From Faecalibacterium sp. UBA1819 (lineage in GTDB: Bacteria > Bacillota > Clostridia > Oscillospirales > Ruminococcaceae), in contig DCEX01000026.1 of NCBI GenBank assembly GCA_002315015.1, positions 17,360 through 49,344 on the forward strand: 31,985 bases of DNA, read 5' to 3'. Shown in pieces: positions 24,246 through 31,985 of this stretch (position 1 is the first letter of the stretch; each line of letters opens with the position of its first letter). The notes under the pieces are model-generated. The model saw only the letters and a list, made by a program, of their open reading frames with translations, was not told the DNA's origin and ran no database searches. A program made the position numbers and the translations under genes.

Positions 24246-27200
24246 ATGGAATTCAACGCTTTTGATTCAATCAAAATCGGGTTGGCTTCTCCGGATCATA
24301 TCCGTGAGTGGAGCTATGGCGAAGTAAAAAAACCCGAAACTATCAACTACCGCACCCTGAAACCGGAACGCGACGGTTTGTTCTGTGAGCGTATCTTTGG
24401 ACCGCAGAAAGACTGGGAATGTCACTGCGGAAAATATAAACGCATTCGCTATAAAGGCAAAATTTGTGACCGCTGCGGCGTTGAAGTAACCCGCGCGAAA
24501 GTGCGCCGCGAGCGTATGGGCCACATTGAGCTGGCCGCGCCCGTTTCTCACATTTGGTATTTTAAGGGCATTCCTTCCCGCATTGGCCTGATGCTGGATA
24601 TCAGCCCGCGTCTGCTGGAAAAAGTGCTGTATTTTGCCTCCTATATCGTCATTGACCCGGGCTTTACGCCGCTCGAGGAAAAGCAGCTGCTCAGCGAGAA
24701 AGAATACCGCGAAATGCGCGAGCGTTACGAGGATTCTTTCCAGGCTGCAATGGGTGCAGAAGCCATTCAGGAACTGCTTGCCCGCATTGACTTGGAAGGT
24801 TTGTCGGCTCAGCTGCACAATGAGCTTCAGGATGCCAGCGGCCAAAAGCGCGTGCGCTTGCTCAAGCGTTTGGAGGCGGTGGATGCCTTCCGCTTGTCTG
24901 GCAACCGCCCCGAGTGGATGATTATGAACGTCATCCCCGTCATTCCGCCCGACATCCGTCCGATGGTACAGCTCGACGGTGGCCGTTTTGCGACCTCCGA
25001 CTTGAATGATTTGTACCGCCGCGTCATTAACCGAAACAACCGTTTGAAGCGTTTGCTGGAGCTGGGCGCACCTGACATTATCGTGCGCAACGAGAAGCGT
25101 ATGCTGCAAGAGGCTGTCGATGCCCTAATTGACAATGGCCGCCGCGGCCGTCCGGTGACGGGCCCGAACAACCGCCCGCTCAAGAGCTTGTCCGACATGC
25201 TGAAAGGTAAGCAGGGCCGTTTCCGTCAGAACTTGCTCGGTAAGCGTGTTGACTACTCTGGCCGTTCCGTTATCGTTGTCGGCCCTGAGCTGAAAATGTA
25301 TCAGTGCGGCTTGCCCAAAGAGATGGCGCTGGAGCTGTTTAAGCCGTTTGTCATGAAGGATTTGGTGGAAAAAGGCATTGCCAACAACATCAAATCGGCG
25401 AGAAAGATGGTGGAGCGCACTCGTACCGAGGTGTGGGACTCCTTGGAAGCTGTGATCAAGGGCCATCCCGTATTCTTGAACCGTGCTCCGACGCTGCACC
25501 GCTTGGGCATTCAGGCCTTTGAGCCGATTCTGGTAGAGGGCCGCGCCATTAAGCTGCATCCGCTGGTCTGTACCGCATTTAACGCGGACTTCGACGGCGA
25601 CCAGATGGCTGTTCACGTTCCGCTGTCTGTTGAAGCACAGCGCGAGGCAAGAATGCTGATGCTGGCTTCCGGCAACCTGCTGAAGCCCGCCGACGGCAAG
25701 CCGGTTACCGTTCCCACGCAGGACATGGTGTTGGGCAGCTACTACCTCACCATGGTGAAGGACGGCGAGAAGGGCGAGGGCAAAATCTTCCGCGATGAGA
25801 ATGAGGCAATCATGGCCTATTCCGAAGAACTTGTTACCTTGCAGGCAAAGATTAAAGTGCGCCGTACAATGGTCATCAATGGGGTGGAGAAAAGCCGCAT
25901 TGTGGATACCACAGTGGGCCGCATTATCTTTAACCAGCCCATTCCGCAGGACTTGGGCTATGTGGATCGCAGCGTAGAGGACAACATGTTCCTGTACGAG
26001 GTGGATTTCCTGGTCAACAAGAAAAAACTTGGACAGATTATCGACCGCTGCATCCATGTGCACGGCACAAAAATCACCTCTGAGGTGCTCGACCGCGTAA
26101 AAGCGCAGGGCTATAAATACTCTACCAAGGGCGCCGTTACCGTCGCTGTTTGTGACGCAGTGATTCCGCCGCAGAAGGCTGATTTGCTGGCCGAGGCAGA
26201 GGAGAAAATTGCCAAGGTGACCAAGCAGTACAACAAGGGCTTGATCTCCAACGAGGAACGCTATGCAAACGTCATTAAAATCTGGACGAAAACGACAGAC
26301 GACGTTTCCGTGGCGCTGGCCAACAACCTTGACCCGCACAACCCCATCTACATGATGGCAGACTCCGGTGCTCGTGGTTCTATGGCTCAGATTCGTCAGC
26401 TGGCCGGTATGCGCGGCTTGATTGCCAATACCTCCGGTAAAACCATTGAGATCCCTATTCGTGCCAACTACCGTGAAGGTCTGAACATCTTGGAGTACTT
26501 CATCGCCGGTAAGGGCGCTCGTAAAGGTTTGGCCGATACCGCTCTGCGTACCGCTGACTCCGGTTACCTGACCCGCCGTCTGGTAGATGTTTCTCAGGAT
26601 GTGATCATCCGTGAGGAAGATTGCGGCGCAACCGAAGGCATCATCGTGTCCGACATTCGCGAGGGCAACGAGATGATCGAGAAGCTCGAGGAGCGCTTGC
26701 AGGGACGCTTTGCCGTAGAGGATATTCTGCATCCCGAAACAGGCGAAGTGCTGGTTTCCAAAGATAAGATGATGACCGTCGACGACGCAAAGCGCGTGGT
26801 AGAGGCCGGCGTTGATAAAGTGGAAATCCGCAGTGTGCTTTGCTGCGTGGCACGTCACGGCGTTTGCAGCAAGTGCTACGGTGCAAACCTTGCCAACGGC
26901 GAATTGGTCGGCACAGGTGAAGCGGTTGGTATTATTGCTGCTCAGTCCATCGGTGAGCCCGGTACTCAGCTGACGATGCGTACCTTCCATACGGGCGGTA
27001 TCGCTTCGGCCGAAGATATTACCCAAGGTTTGCCGCGTGTTGAGGAACTGTTCGAGGCTCGCCGTCCGAAAAACTTGGCCATCATGACCGAGATTTCCGG
27101 TACAGCACACATCGACGATACAAAGAAAAACCGCCATGTGGTGGTGCAGGGCGTTGACGAGTACGGCGCACCGGCAGAAAAGAGCTATTTGATTCCGTTT

Positions 27201-27809
27201 GGCCAGCGCGTGCGTATCTCCGACGGCGAAGTGTTGGAGAAGGGCGATATCCTAACCGAGGGTTATGCTTATCCGCAGGATATTCTGGCCATCAAAGGCC
27301 CCATTGCCGTGCAGAACTACCTCATCAATGAAGTGCAAAAGGTTTACCGTTTGCAGGGCGTAGATATCTGCGACAAGCACATTGAGGTTATCGTGTTGCA
27401 GATGATGCGCAAGATTCGCGTGGAAGATGCGGGTGATACCGGCTTTATCGGCGGTTCTACGGTGGATAAAGCTGAGTTCCGCAATGCCAACGCTGAAATT
27501 GCACGCCGCTTGGCAGAAGGTGAAACCGGCCTGCGTTTTGCAACCGGCAGCAGTATGCTTCTGGGTATCACCAAGGCTTCTTTGGCGACGGATTCCTTCC
27601 TGTCTGCGGCTTCCTTCCAAGAGACAACCCGCGTCTTGACCGATGCGGCAATCAAAGGAAAGGTTGACCCGTTGATGGGCTTGAAGGAGAACGTTATCAT
27701 TGGTAAGCTGATTCCGGCCGGTACCGGTCTCCCCGAAGTAGAAGCAGCTTTGGCGGCGCGTGACCCTCGCAATCAAGAAAATGAGGATTGCGAGTCTGCG
27801 GCGCTGTAA
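24246..27809 (+). CDS. rpoC: RNA polymerase beta' subunit
   Basis: A 1187-residue beta' subunit holding the catalytic centre. N-terminal zinc site [20 protein letters not shown], clamp [19 protein letters not shown], switch region [20 protein letters not shown], the active-site aspartates in [12 protein letters not shown], trigger-loop region ([20 protein letters not shown]) and second zinc site ([13 protein letters not shown]) all follow in order. The C-terminal [21 protein letters not shown] is standard. The ribosome-binding site (AAAGGG) is weaker than that of its neighbours. Confidence 0.98.
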   Translation: MEFNAFDSIKIGLASPDHIREWSYGEVKKPETINYRTLKPERDGLFCERIFGPQKDWECHCGKYKRIRYKGKICDRCGVEVTRAKVRRERMGHIELAAPVSHIWYFKGIPSRIGLMLDISPRLLEKVLYFASYIVIDPGFTPLEEKQLLSEKEYREMRERYEDSFQAAMGAEAIQELLARIDLEGLSAQLHNELQDASGQKRVRLLKRLEAVDAFRLSGNRPEWMIMNVIPVIPPDIRPMVQLDGGRFATSDLNDLYRRVINRNNRLKRLLELGAPDIIVRNEKRMLQEAVDALIDNGRRGRPVTGPNNRPLKSLSDMLKGKQGRFRQNLLGKRVDYSGRSVIVVGPELKMYQCGLPKEMALELFKPFVMKDLVEKGIANNIKSARKMVERTRTEVWDSLEAVIKGHPVFLNRAPTLHRLGIQAFEPILVEGRAIKLHPLVCTAFNADFDGDQMAVHVPLSVEAQREARMLMLASGNLLKPADGKPVTVPTQDMVLGSYYLTMVKDGEKGEGKIFRDENEAIMAYSEELVTLQAKIKVRRTMVINGVEKSRIVDTTVGRIIFNQPIPQDLGYVDRSVEDNMFLYEVDFLVNKKKLGQIIDRCIHVHGTKITSEVLDRVKAQGYKYSTKGAVTVAVCDAVIPPQKADLLAEAEEKIAKVTKQYNKGLISNEERYANVIKIWTKTTDDVSVALANNLDPHNPIYMMADSGARGSMAQIRQLAGMRGLIANTSGKTIEIPIRANYREGLNILEYFIAGKGARKGLADTALRTADSGYLTRRLVDVSQDVIIREEDCGATEGIIVSDIREGNEMIEKLEERLQGRFAVEDILHPETGEVLVSKDKMMTVDDAKRVVEAGVDKVEIRSVLCCVARHGVCSKCYGANLANGELVGTGEAVGIIAAQSIGEPGTQLTMRTFHTGGIASAEDITQGLPRVEELFEARRPKNLAIMTEISGTAHIDDTKKNRHVVVQGVDEYGAPAEKSYLIPFGQRVRISDGEVLEKGDILTEGYAYPQDILAIKGPIAVQNYLINEVQKVYRLQGVDICDKHIEVIVLQMMRKIRVEDAGDTGFIGGSTVDKAEFRNANAEIARRLAEGETGLRFATGSSMLLGITKASLATDSFLSAASFQETTRVLTDAAIKGKVDPLMGLKENVIIGKLIPAGTGLPEVEAALAARDPRNQENEDCESAAL

Positions 27810-27837
27810 TAGCTTTACTGAACCTGATATAAAATAG

Positions 27838-27885
27838 AAGTGCCTTGTGGCTTCCTTGTTTGGGATGCTGCAAGGCACTTTTTTT
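27838..27885 (+). terminator. Terminator of rpoBC
   Basis: AAGTGCCTTG (27838-27847) and CAAGGCACTT (27871-27880) form a perfect outer stem, followed by TTTTT. Confidence 0.88.
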
Positions 27886-27950
27886 GCATAAAAGGAGTTT
27901 TCAATTAAGAATATTTTTTACAATGGGAAGAATATGGATCAGATAGTCAG

Positions 27951-27966
27951 TTTGTTGTACAACAAA
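27951..27966. promoter_or_regulatory. 16-bp perfect palindrome, possible operator
   Basis: TTTGTTGTACAACAAA is its own reverse complement and stands alone in an AT-rich gap, about 90 bases before the promoter of the small membrane protein. The binding protein is unknown. Confidence 0.4.
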
Positions 27967-28057
27967 ACGATTCGTTCTGAATGCGAGATGGTACGTTCAT
28001 GACAAACGGAGTTCCTATCTGCTCAATGTGTGAAAATATATCAAATAAAAGGCTGAT

Positions 28058-28085
28058 TTTCACTTTAATAGAGTTATGGTACAAT
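28058..28085 (+). promoter_or_regulatory. Promoter of the small membrane protein
   Basis: TTTCAC (28058-28063), 16 bases, TACAAT (28080-28085). Confidence 0.5.
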
Positions 28086-28126
28086 AAAAACAAAGAATGT
28101 CCATACGAGTAAAGGGAGGAACTTTT

Positions 28127-28306
28127 ATGAAAGAGCAATTAAAAGGAATTGCCGCTATTTTATTTGGTATTTTACTTTGCAGTGCGGAAGAAGGATTGAA
28201 TAGCATTGTGCTGCACAATTTCAGCGATTTCCCGTTTTCTCTTTTGGGATTATTGTTTGGAGGGATAGGTTTATTTTGGGCTTTTAGAAGCAGCGCGGAA
28301 CGGTAA
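28127..28306 (+). CDS. Small two-helix membrane protein
   Basis: A 59-residue protein with a strong ribosome-binding site (GGGAGGA, 28114-28120) and its own promoter. After a short basic N-terminus (MKEQLKG), helix one spans about residues 7-20. Helix two (FSLLGLLFGGIGLFWAF) is near the C-terminus, which ends in charged SSAER. Its family is not recognised. It lies between rpoC and the hydrogenase genes, with separate promoters on both sides. Confidence 0.6.
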   Translation: MKEQLKGIAAILFGILLCSAEEGLNSIVLHNFSDFPFSLLGLLFGGIGLFWAFRSSAER

Positions 28307-28375
28307 CATTGTTTCAGTCAAAAAAGTTGCGCTATCCAGGCATTGATGTGAAAAATGATAAAATTTATATAAAAG

Positions 28376-28404
28376 TTGAAAATTTTTTGGCAGTATGGTA
28401 AAAT
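28376..28404 (+). promoter_or_regulatory. Promoter of the flavoprotein-hydrogenase operon
   Basis: TTGAAA (28376-28381), 17 bases, TAAAAT (28399-28404), giving a leader of about 220 bases. Confidence 0.7.
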
Positions 28405-28518
28405 AATAACATTCCATATCAAAAACTTGGAAATTGTGAGCATTTTTGTTGAGAAAGCTGACAGAAAAAGAACGTGCTGACAGGTGTTTCAAAAGGAACA
28501 AAAAAGGATTCTTCTCTT

Positions 28519-28603
28519 CCTAAAAAGTTTTAGGGATGTTCTATCAAGTAATAAGAAATGGATTGGTTCGATTACGGCTTTGAGTGAAAAAAGCCGCTTT
28601 TTT
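28519..28603 (+). terminator. Leader hairpins ending in a terminator (attenuator)
   Basis: CCTAAA/TTTAGG (28519-28534) is followed by CGGCTTT (28575-28581) paired with AAAGCCG (28590-28596), then C and six T (28598-28603). This intrinsic terminator lies inside the transcribed leader, 30 bases before the flavoprotein start, so transcription attenuation is likely. Confidence 0.65.
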
Positions 28604-28633
28604 ACTTTAAGGATGGGAGTCAGGTGGTTTGTT

Positions 28634-30466
28634 ATGAGCAGATTGGAAATTCCAACCCCAAGCCGGTCACAGCTTGTCATTGAGGAGTTGTACCGCAATT
28701 TAGAACGCCGCATTGAAGCCAGCCCGCCGGGCTTGTGCCCCGTGGATATCACGCGGGCATTTTTGGAGCTTTGCCACGCGCAAACCTGCGGCAAATGTGC
28801 GCCGTGCCGTATTGGATTATTGCAGTTAAAGCACTTGATTACTGATGTGCTGAATGGTGAAGCGACGCTGGATACCCTCGATTTGATGCAGCGCACCGCG
28901 CGCTCGATTATGGAAACTGCCGACTGTGCCATCGGTTATGAAGCGGCCAACATGGTGTACAAGAGCCTGATTGGCTGTCGTGACGATTATGAGCAGCATA
29001 TCCAGGCCGGACGCTGTAACTGTACTTATCATCAGCCGGTTCCGTGTGTCGCGCTTTGCCCGGCGCACGTCGATATTCCGGGATACATTGCGTTGGTGGG
29101 CGCGGGAAGATATGAGGATGCCATCCGCTTGATTCGTAAAGATAACCCGTTCCCGACAACCTGTGGCTTTATTTGTGAAAATCCGTGCGAGGCGCGCTGC
29201 CGCCGCAATATGGTGGACGACGCAATCAACATTCGAGGCTTAAAGCGCGTTGCCGCCGATTATGCGGGTAAAGTGCCGCCCCCTGCATGTGAACCGTCAA
29301 CCGGCAAGCGCGTTGCGGTAGTGGGCGGAGGCCCCAGCGGGCTTTCCGCTGCGTATTACTTGCAGCTGATGGGTCATCAAGTGACCGTATTTGAAGTGCT
29401 GCCGGAACTGGGCGGAATGCTGCGCTATGGCATCCCGAATTATCGCTTGCCCAAAGAGCGCTTGGATGATGATATCAACGCCATTTTGCAGACTGGCGTT
29501 GAAGTAAAATGCGGCGTGCGCATTGGCGAAGATATCAGCGTGCAGCAGCTGCGTGCGGACTATGACGCAGTGTTGATTGCCATTGGCGCAAGCACCGATA
29601 AAAAGCTCGATATGGAACACGAGGGCGCAAAAGGCGTGATGTCTGCCGTGCAGTTTTTGCAGCTTGTGGGGAAAAACGAGGCCCCTGATTTGACCGGACA
29701 GGAAGTGGCGGTTGTCGGCGGCGGCAACGTTTCGATGGATGCAGTACGAACGGCTGTTCGTTTGGGTGCGAAAAAGGTAAGCATTGTTTATCGCCGCCGT
29801 GTTGCGGATATGACAGCACTTCCCGCGGAAATTGAAGGCGCGATTTCTGAAGGCGTCGAGGTGAAAACGCTGCAAGCACCGCTGCGCATTGAGCTGGATG
29901 AAGAAGGCGCGGTAAAAGGGCTTTGGACGACCCCGCAAATGATCAGCAAAATTAAAGATGGCCGTGCCAGTGTGGTTCCCAGCGGCGAAGAAGAACAGTT
30001 TGTGCCTTGTACGACGCTGATTGTGGCCATCGGCCAAAGCATTGAAACAGAACACTTTGAAAGCGCCGGTGTTCCTGTGGAACGCGGAAAAATTATGGCG
30101 GAAAAATTTGGCGGCTTTGCCAATGTGCCGGGCGTGTTTGCGGGCGGCGACTGTGCCACCGGCCCGGCAACGGTGATTCGCGCTGTCGCTGCGGCCAAGG
30201 TGCTCGCGGCGAATATTGACGAATATCTCGGCTATAACCACAAAATTACCTGTGATGTGGAAGTGCCTGACCCGCGTTTGAGCGATTACTCCCCCTGTGG
30301 CCGTGTGGAAATGCGTGAGCGGGAAGCTTGTGAGCGTGTACACGACTTTGAAGGGGTGGAGGCTTGCATGACGGAAAAAGAAGCCTGTCAAGAGGCGGGA
30401 CGCTGTCTGCGCTGCGACCACTTCGGCTTTGGATTATTTAAGGGAGGACGGGAAAAGGTATGGTGA
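28634..30466 (+). CDS. NuoF-type Fe-S domain fused to a GltD-type flavin oxidoreductase
   Basis: A 610-residue protein. Residues about 34-115 match the NADH_4Fe-4S domain at the C-terminus of NuoF/HydB: CGKCAPCRIG (C52, C55, C58) and C98 in ADCAIG; the FMN/NADH part of NuoF is absent. Residues about 125-210 are the Fe-S domain of GltD-like proteins (CVALCPAHVDIPGY, CGFICENPCEARCRR). Then come an FAD site (VAVVGGGPSGLSAAYYLQ, 228-245), an NAD(P) site (VAVVGGGNVSMDA, ending in YRRR as in NADPH-using relatives) and a C-terminal FAD motif (VFAGGDCATGPATVIRAVA). The start ATG 28634 is set by AGGTGG six bases upstream; a longer frame crosses the leader terminator. Its stop overlaps the hydrogenase start, so it is probably the NAD(P)H partner of that enzyme. 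Confidence 0.88.
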   Translation: MSRLEIPTPSRSQLVIEELYRNLERRIEASPPGLCPVDITRAFLELCHAQTCGKCAPCRIGLLQLKHLITDVLNGEATLDTLDLMQRTARSIMETADCAIGYEAANMVYKSLIGCRDDYEQHIQAGRCNCTYHQPVPCVALCPAHVDIPGYIALVGAGRYEDAIRLIRKDNPFPTTCGFICENPCEARCRRNMVDDAINIRGLKRVAADYAGKVPPPACEPSTGKRVAVVGGGPSGLSAAYYLQLMGHQVTVFEVLPELGGMLRYGIPNYRLPKERLDDDINAILQTGVEVKCGVRIGEDISVQQLRADYDAVLIAIGASTDKKLDMEHEGAKGVMSAVQFLQLVGKNEAPDLTGQEVAVVGGGNVSMDAVRTAVRLGAKKVSIVYRRRVADMTALPAEIEGAISEGVEVKTLQAPLRIELDEEGAVKGLWTTPQMISKIKDGRASVVPSGEEEQFVPCTTLIVAIGQSIETEHFESAGVPVERGKIMAEKFGGFANVPGVFAGGDCATGPATVIRAVAAAKVLAANIDEYLGYNHKITCDVEVPDPRLSDYSPCGRVEMREREACERVHDFEGVEACMTEKEACQEAGRCLRCDHFGFGLFKGGREKVW

Positions 30467-31985
30467 CTTTAACAATTGACCGCCAGACGGTTTGTGTGCC
30501 GGAGGGCACAACAATTCTCGACGCAGCCGCCCAGATTGATATTCATATTCCGAAGCTGTGTTATTTAAAAGACATCAATGAAATTGCGGCTTGCCGTGTG
30601 TGCGCCGTGGAAATTGAAGGCTATGAGCGATTGATTACGTCCTGCAACAATGTGGTGCAGGAAGGCATGGTGCTCTACACCAACAGCCCCAAGGTTCGCG
30701 CCCATCGCCGCAACACGGTTCAGTTGATTTTGTCGCAGCACGACTGCCGCTGTGCCACTTGTACCCGCAGCGGAAACTGCTCTTTGCAGACGATTGCAAA
30801 CGACTTGAATATTTATCAGGTGCCTTTTGGAGAGCGCTACGAAAAGCAAGCGTGGGACAAGACATTCCCGTTGATTCGCGATTCTGCAAAATGCATTAAA
30901 TGTATGCGCTGTGTGCAGGTGTGCGACAAAATCCAAAGCTTGAACGTTTGGGACATGGAGGGAACCGGTTCCCGTTCGACGGTGAACGTGTCGAAAGGGC
31001 GCACCATCAATGAGGCTGACTGCTCTCTTTGCGGTCAATGCATCACGCATTGCCCGGTTGGCGCACTGTATGAACGCGACGACACCGAGAAGGTATGGCA
31101 AGCGATTGACGACCCGAAAAAGGTCGTAGTGGCGCAGGTGGCGCCCGCTGTAAGAACTGCTTGGGGCGAGGCTTTTGGCTTGCCGCCCGAAGAAGCGACC
31201 ATCGAAAAAATGATGGATGCATTGAAGCGGATTGGTGTGGATTATGTGTTTGACACCACGTTTTCTGCCGATTTAACCATCATGGAGGAAGCCAACGAGT
31301 TTTTGGAGCGCTACAAATCGGGGGCGACCCGCGCCCGCCCGATGTTTACTTCCTGCTGTCCCGGTTGGGTTAGCTTCGTAGAGCAGCATCGTCCGGATAT
31401 GCTGGATCATCTTTCAACGACCCGTTCTCCTCAGGCGGTTCTAAGTTCCCTTGCCAAAACTTGGCTGCCGGAAAAAATCGGCTGCGGGCCCTCTAAGATT
31501 CGTGTGATTTCCATCATGCCCTGCACGGCAAAGAAGATTGAGGCCAGACGTCCCCAGCTTGCTAAGGACGGCGTGCCGGATACGGATCTCGTCCTAACGG
31601 TTCGCGAATTGGCGCGGCTCTTTAAGAGCCGAGGCATTGATCTCAAAGAAATCGATGACGGCGAGTTTGATACTCCGTTTATGAGTCAAGGCTCCGGCGC
31701 CGGTGTGATTTTCGGTAAGAGCGGCGGTGTGGCAGAAGCGGCCTCAAGAACGCTTTACCATGTCCTCACGGGAAAAGAGGTGAACAACGTTCCCTTTAAG
31801 CCTTCCAACCACCCGCATGTTTATAAAGAAGCGGAAATGGACGAAGGAGGCGTGAAGTTGAAAATCGCAGTCGTTTACGGTCTCGCCAACGCCAACAAGA
31901 TCTGTGATGAAGTGGCCGCGGGAACCTGCGACTATAACTTTATCGAAGTGATGACTTGTCCGGGCGGATGCGTCAACGGCGGCGG
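30460..31985 (+). CDS. hydA: [FeFe] hydrogenase catalytic subunit, 3' end outside the window
   Basis: The first 508 codons of a group A [FeFe] hydrogenase. It starts at ATG 30460, overlapping the previous stop by seven bases (ATGGTGA). Order: a plant-type 2Fe-2S domain (CYLKDINEIAACRVCAVEI), the His-Cys cluster (HDCRCATCTRSGNC), two 4Fe-4S motifs (CIKCMRCVQVC, CSLCGQCITHCP), then the H-cluster domain with TSCCPGW, MPCTAKKIEA and EVMTCPGGCVNGGG. The proton-transfer Cys of TSCCPGW and the Glu in IMEEA are present, so the enzyme should be catalytic. Such cytoplasmic enzymes evolve H2 or oxidise it; with the fused flavoprotein upstream, coupling to NAD(P)H, possibly with ferredoxin, is inferred. 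The last few dozen residues are missing. Confidence 0.95.
   Translation, partial: MVTLTIDRQTVCVPEGTTILDAAAQIDIHIPKLCYLKDINEIAACRVCAVEIEGYERLITSCNNVVQEGMVLYTNSPKVRAHRRNTVQLILSQHDCRCATCTRSGNCSLQTIANDLNIYQVPFGERYEKQAWDKTFPLIRDSAKCIKCMRCVQVCDKIQSLNVWDMEGTGSRSTVNVSKGRTINEADCSLCGQCITHCPVGALYERDDTEKVWQAIDDPKKVVVAQVAPAVRTAWGEAFGLPPEEATIEKMMDALKRIGVDYVFDTTFSADLTIMEEANEFLERYKSGATRARPMFTSCCPGWVSFVEQHRPDMLDHLSTTRSPQAVLSSLAKTWLPEKIGCGPSKIRVISIMPCTAKKIEARRPQLAKDGVPDTDLVLTVRELARLFKSRGIDLKEIDDGEFDTPFMSQGSGAGVIFGKSGGVAEAASRTLYHVLTGKEVNNVPFKPSNHPHVYKEAEMDEGGVKLKIAVVYGLANANKICDEVAAGTCDYNFIEVMTCPGGCVNGG

Noticed and set aside
25125..27137. Long open frame antisense to rpoC (about 670 codons)
   Set aside because: Shadow of a highly expressed gene with no start signal.

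Overview
The window reads as a mid-GC, low-oxygen Gram-positive of the class Clostridia, perhaps in the Ruminococcaceae/Oscillospiraceae neighbourhood. The evidence is a compact 1232-residue RpoB, strong GGAGG ribosome-binding sites, a YerC-type TrpR relative, an [FeFe] hydrogenase, a lipoprotein with a Firmicutes-style beta-helix body, and encoded tRNA CCA ends. The class is inferred from gene content; genus and species cannot be read from the sequence.

Layout. (1) 1-4350: a minus-strand TPP riboswitch cut by the left edge, then an OmpR-type response regulator, its sensor kinase and a large beta-helix lipoprotein. The regulator carries a one-base frameshift and the kinase an in-frame TAA. 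The lipoprotein has a well-placed upstream start that is closed by a TAA made by a 9-bp tandem duplication. The same 11-bp-phased TTCAAT repeat lies before the regulator and before the lipoprotein, so the regulator probably controls both. (2) 4355-7588, minus strand: AraC-type regulator, 23S rRNA uracil-C5 methyltransferase and an Mrr-type restriction endonuclease. (3) 7750-8672: a structured leader, yerC, and a small DUF3784-like membrane protein. (4) 8766-13424: the translation cluster rpsL-rpsG-fusA-tuf with promoters, an internal hairpin at the fusA stop and a strong terminator after tuf. (5) 13425-17647: an accessory stretch, AT-rich in its first half. It holds a palindromic element, a methyltransferase-fold gene with a C-terminal cysteine cluster, a DUF1848 gene with a C-terminal radical-SAM-type CxxxCxxC motif, and an XRE regulator followed by an HD-domain protein. 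(6) 17743-20203: tRNA-Gly, tRNA-Cys, a MATE exporter and a divergent Rrf2 regulator. (7) 20229-27885: rpoB and rpoC. (8) 27886-31985: a small membrane protein, then a flavoprotein (NuoF-type Fe-S domain joined to a GltD-type oxidoreductase) overlapping an [FeFe] hydrogenase that runs off the right edge.

Housekeeping parts look intact, including the active-site and drug-target motifs of RpsL, RpoB and RpoC. The less ordinary parts are the damaged two-component/lipoprotein locus, the methyltransferase-DUF1848 pair, the palindrome-controlled XRE-HD pair, and the hydrogenase with its fused flavoprotein partner. No CRISPR array, insertion sequence, rRNA gene or phage module was seen.
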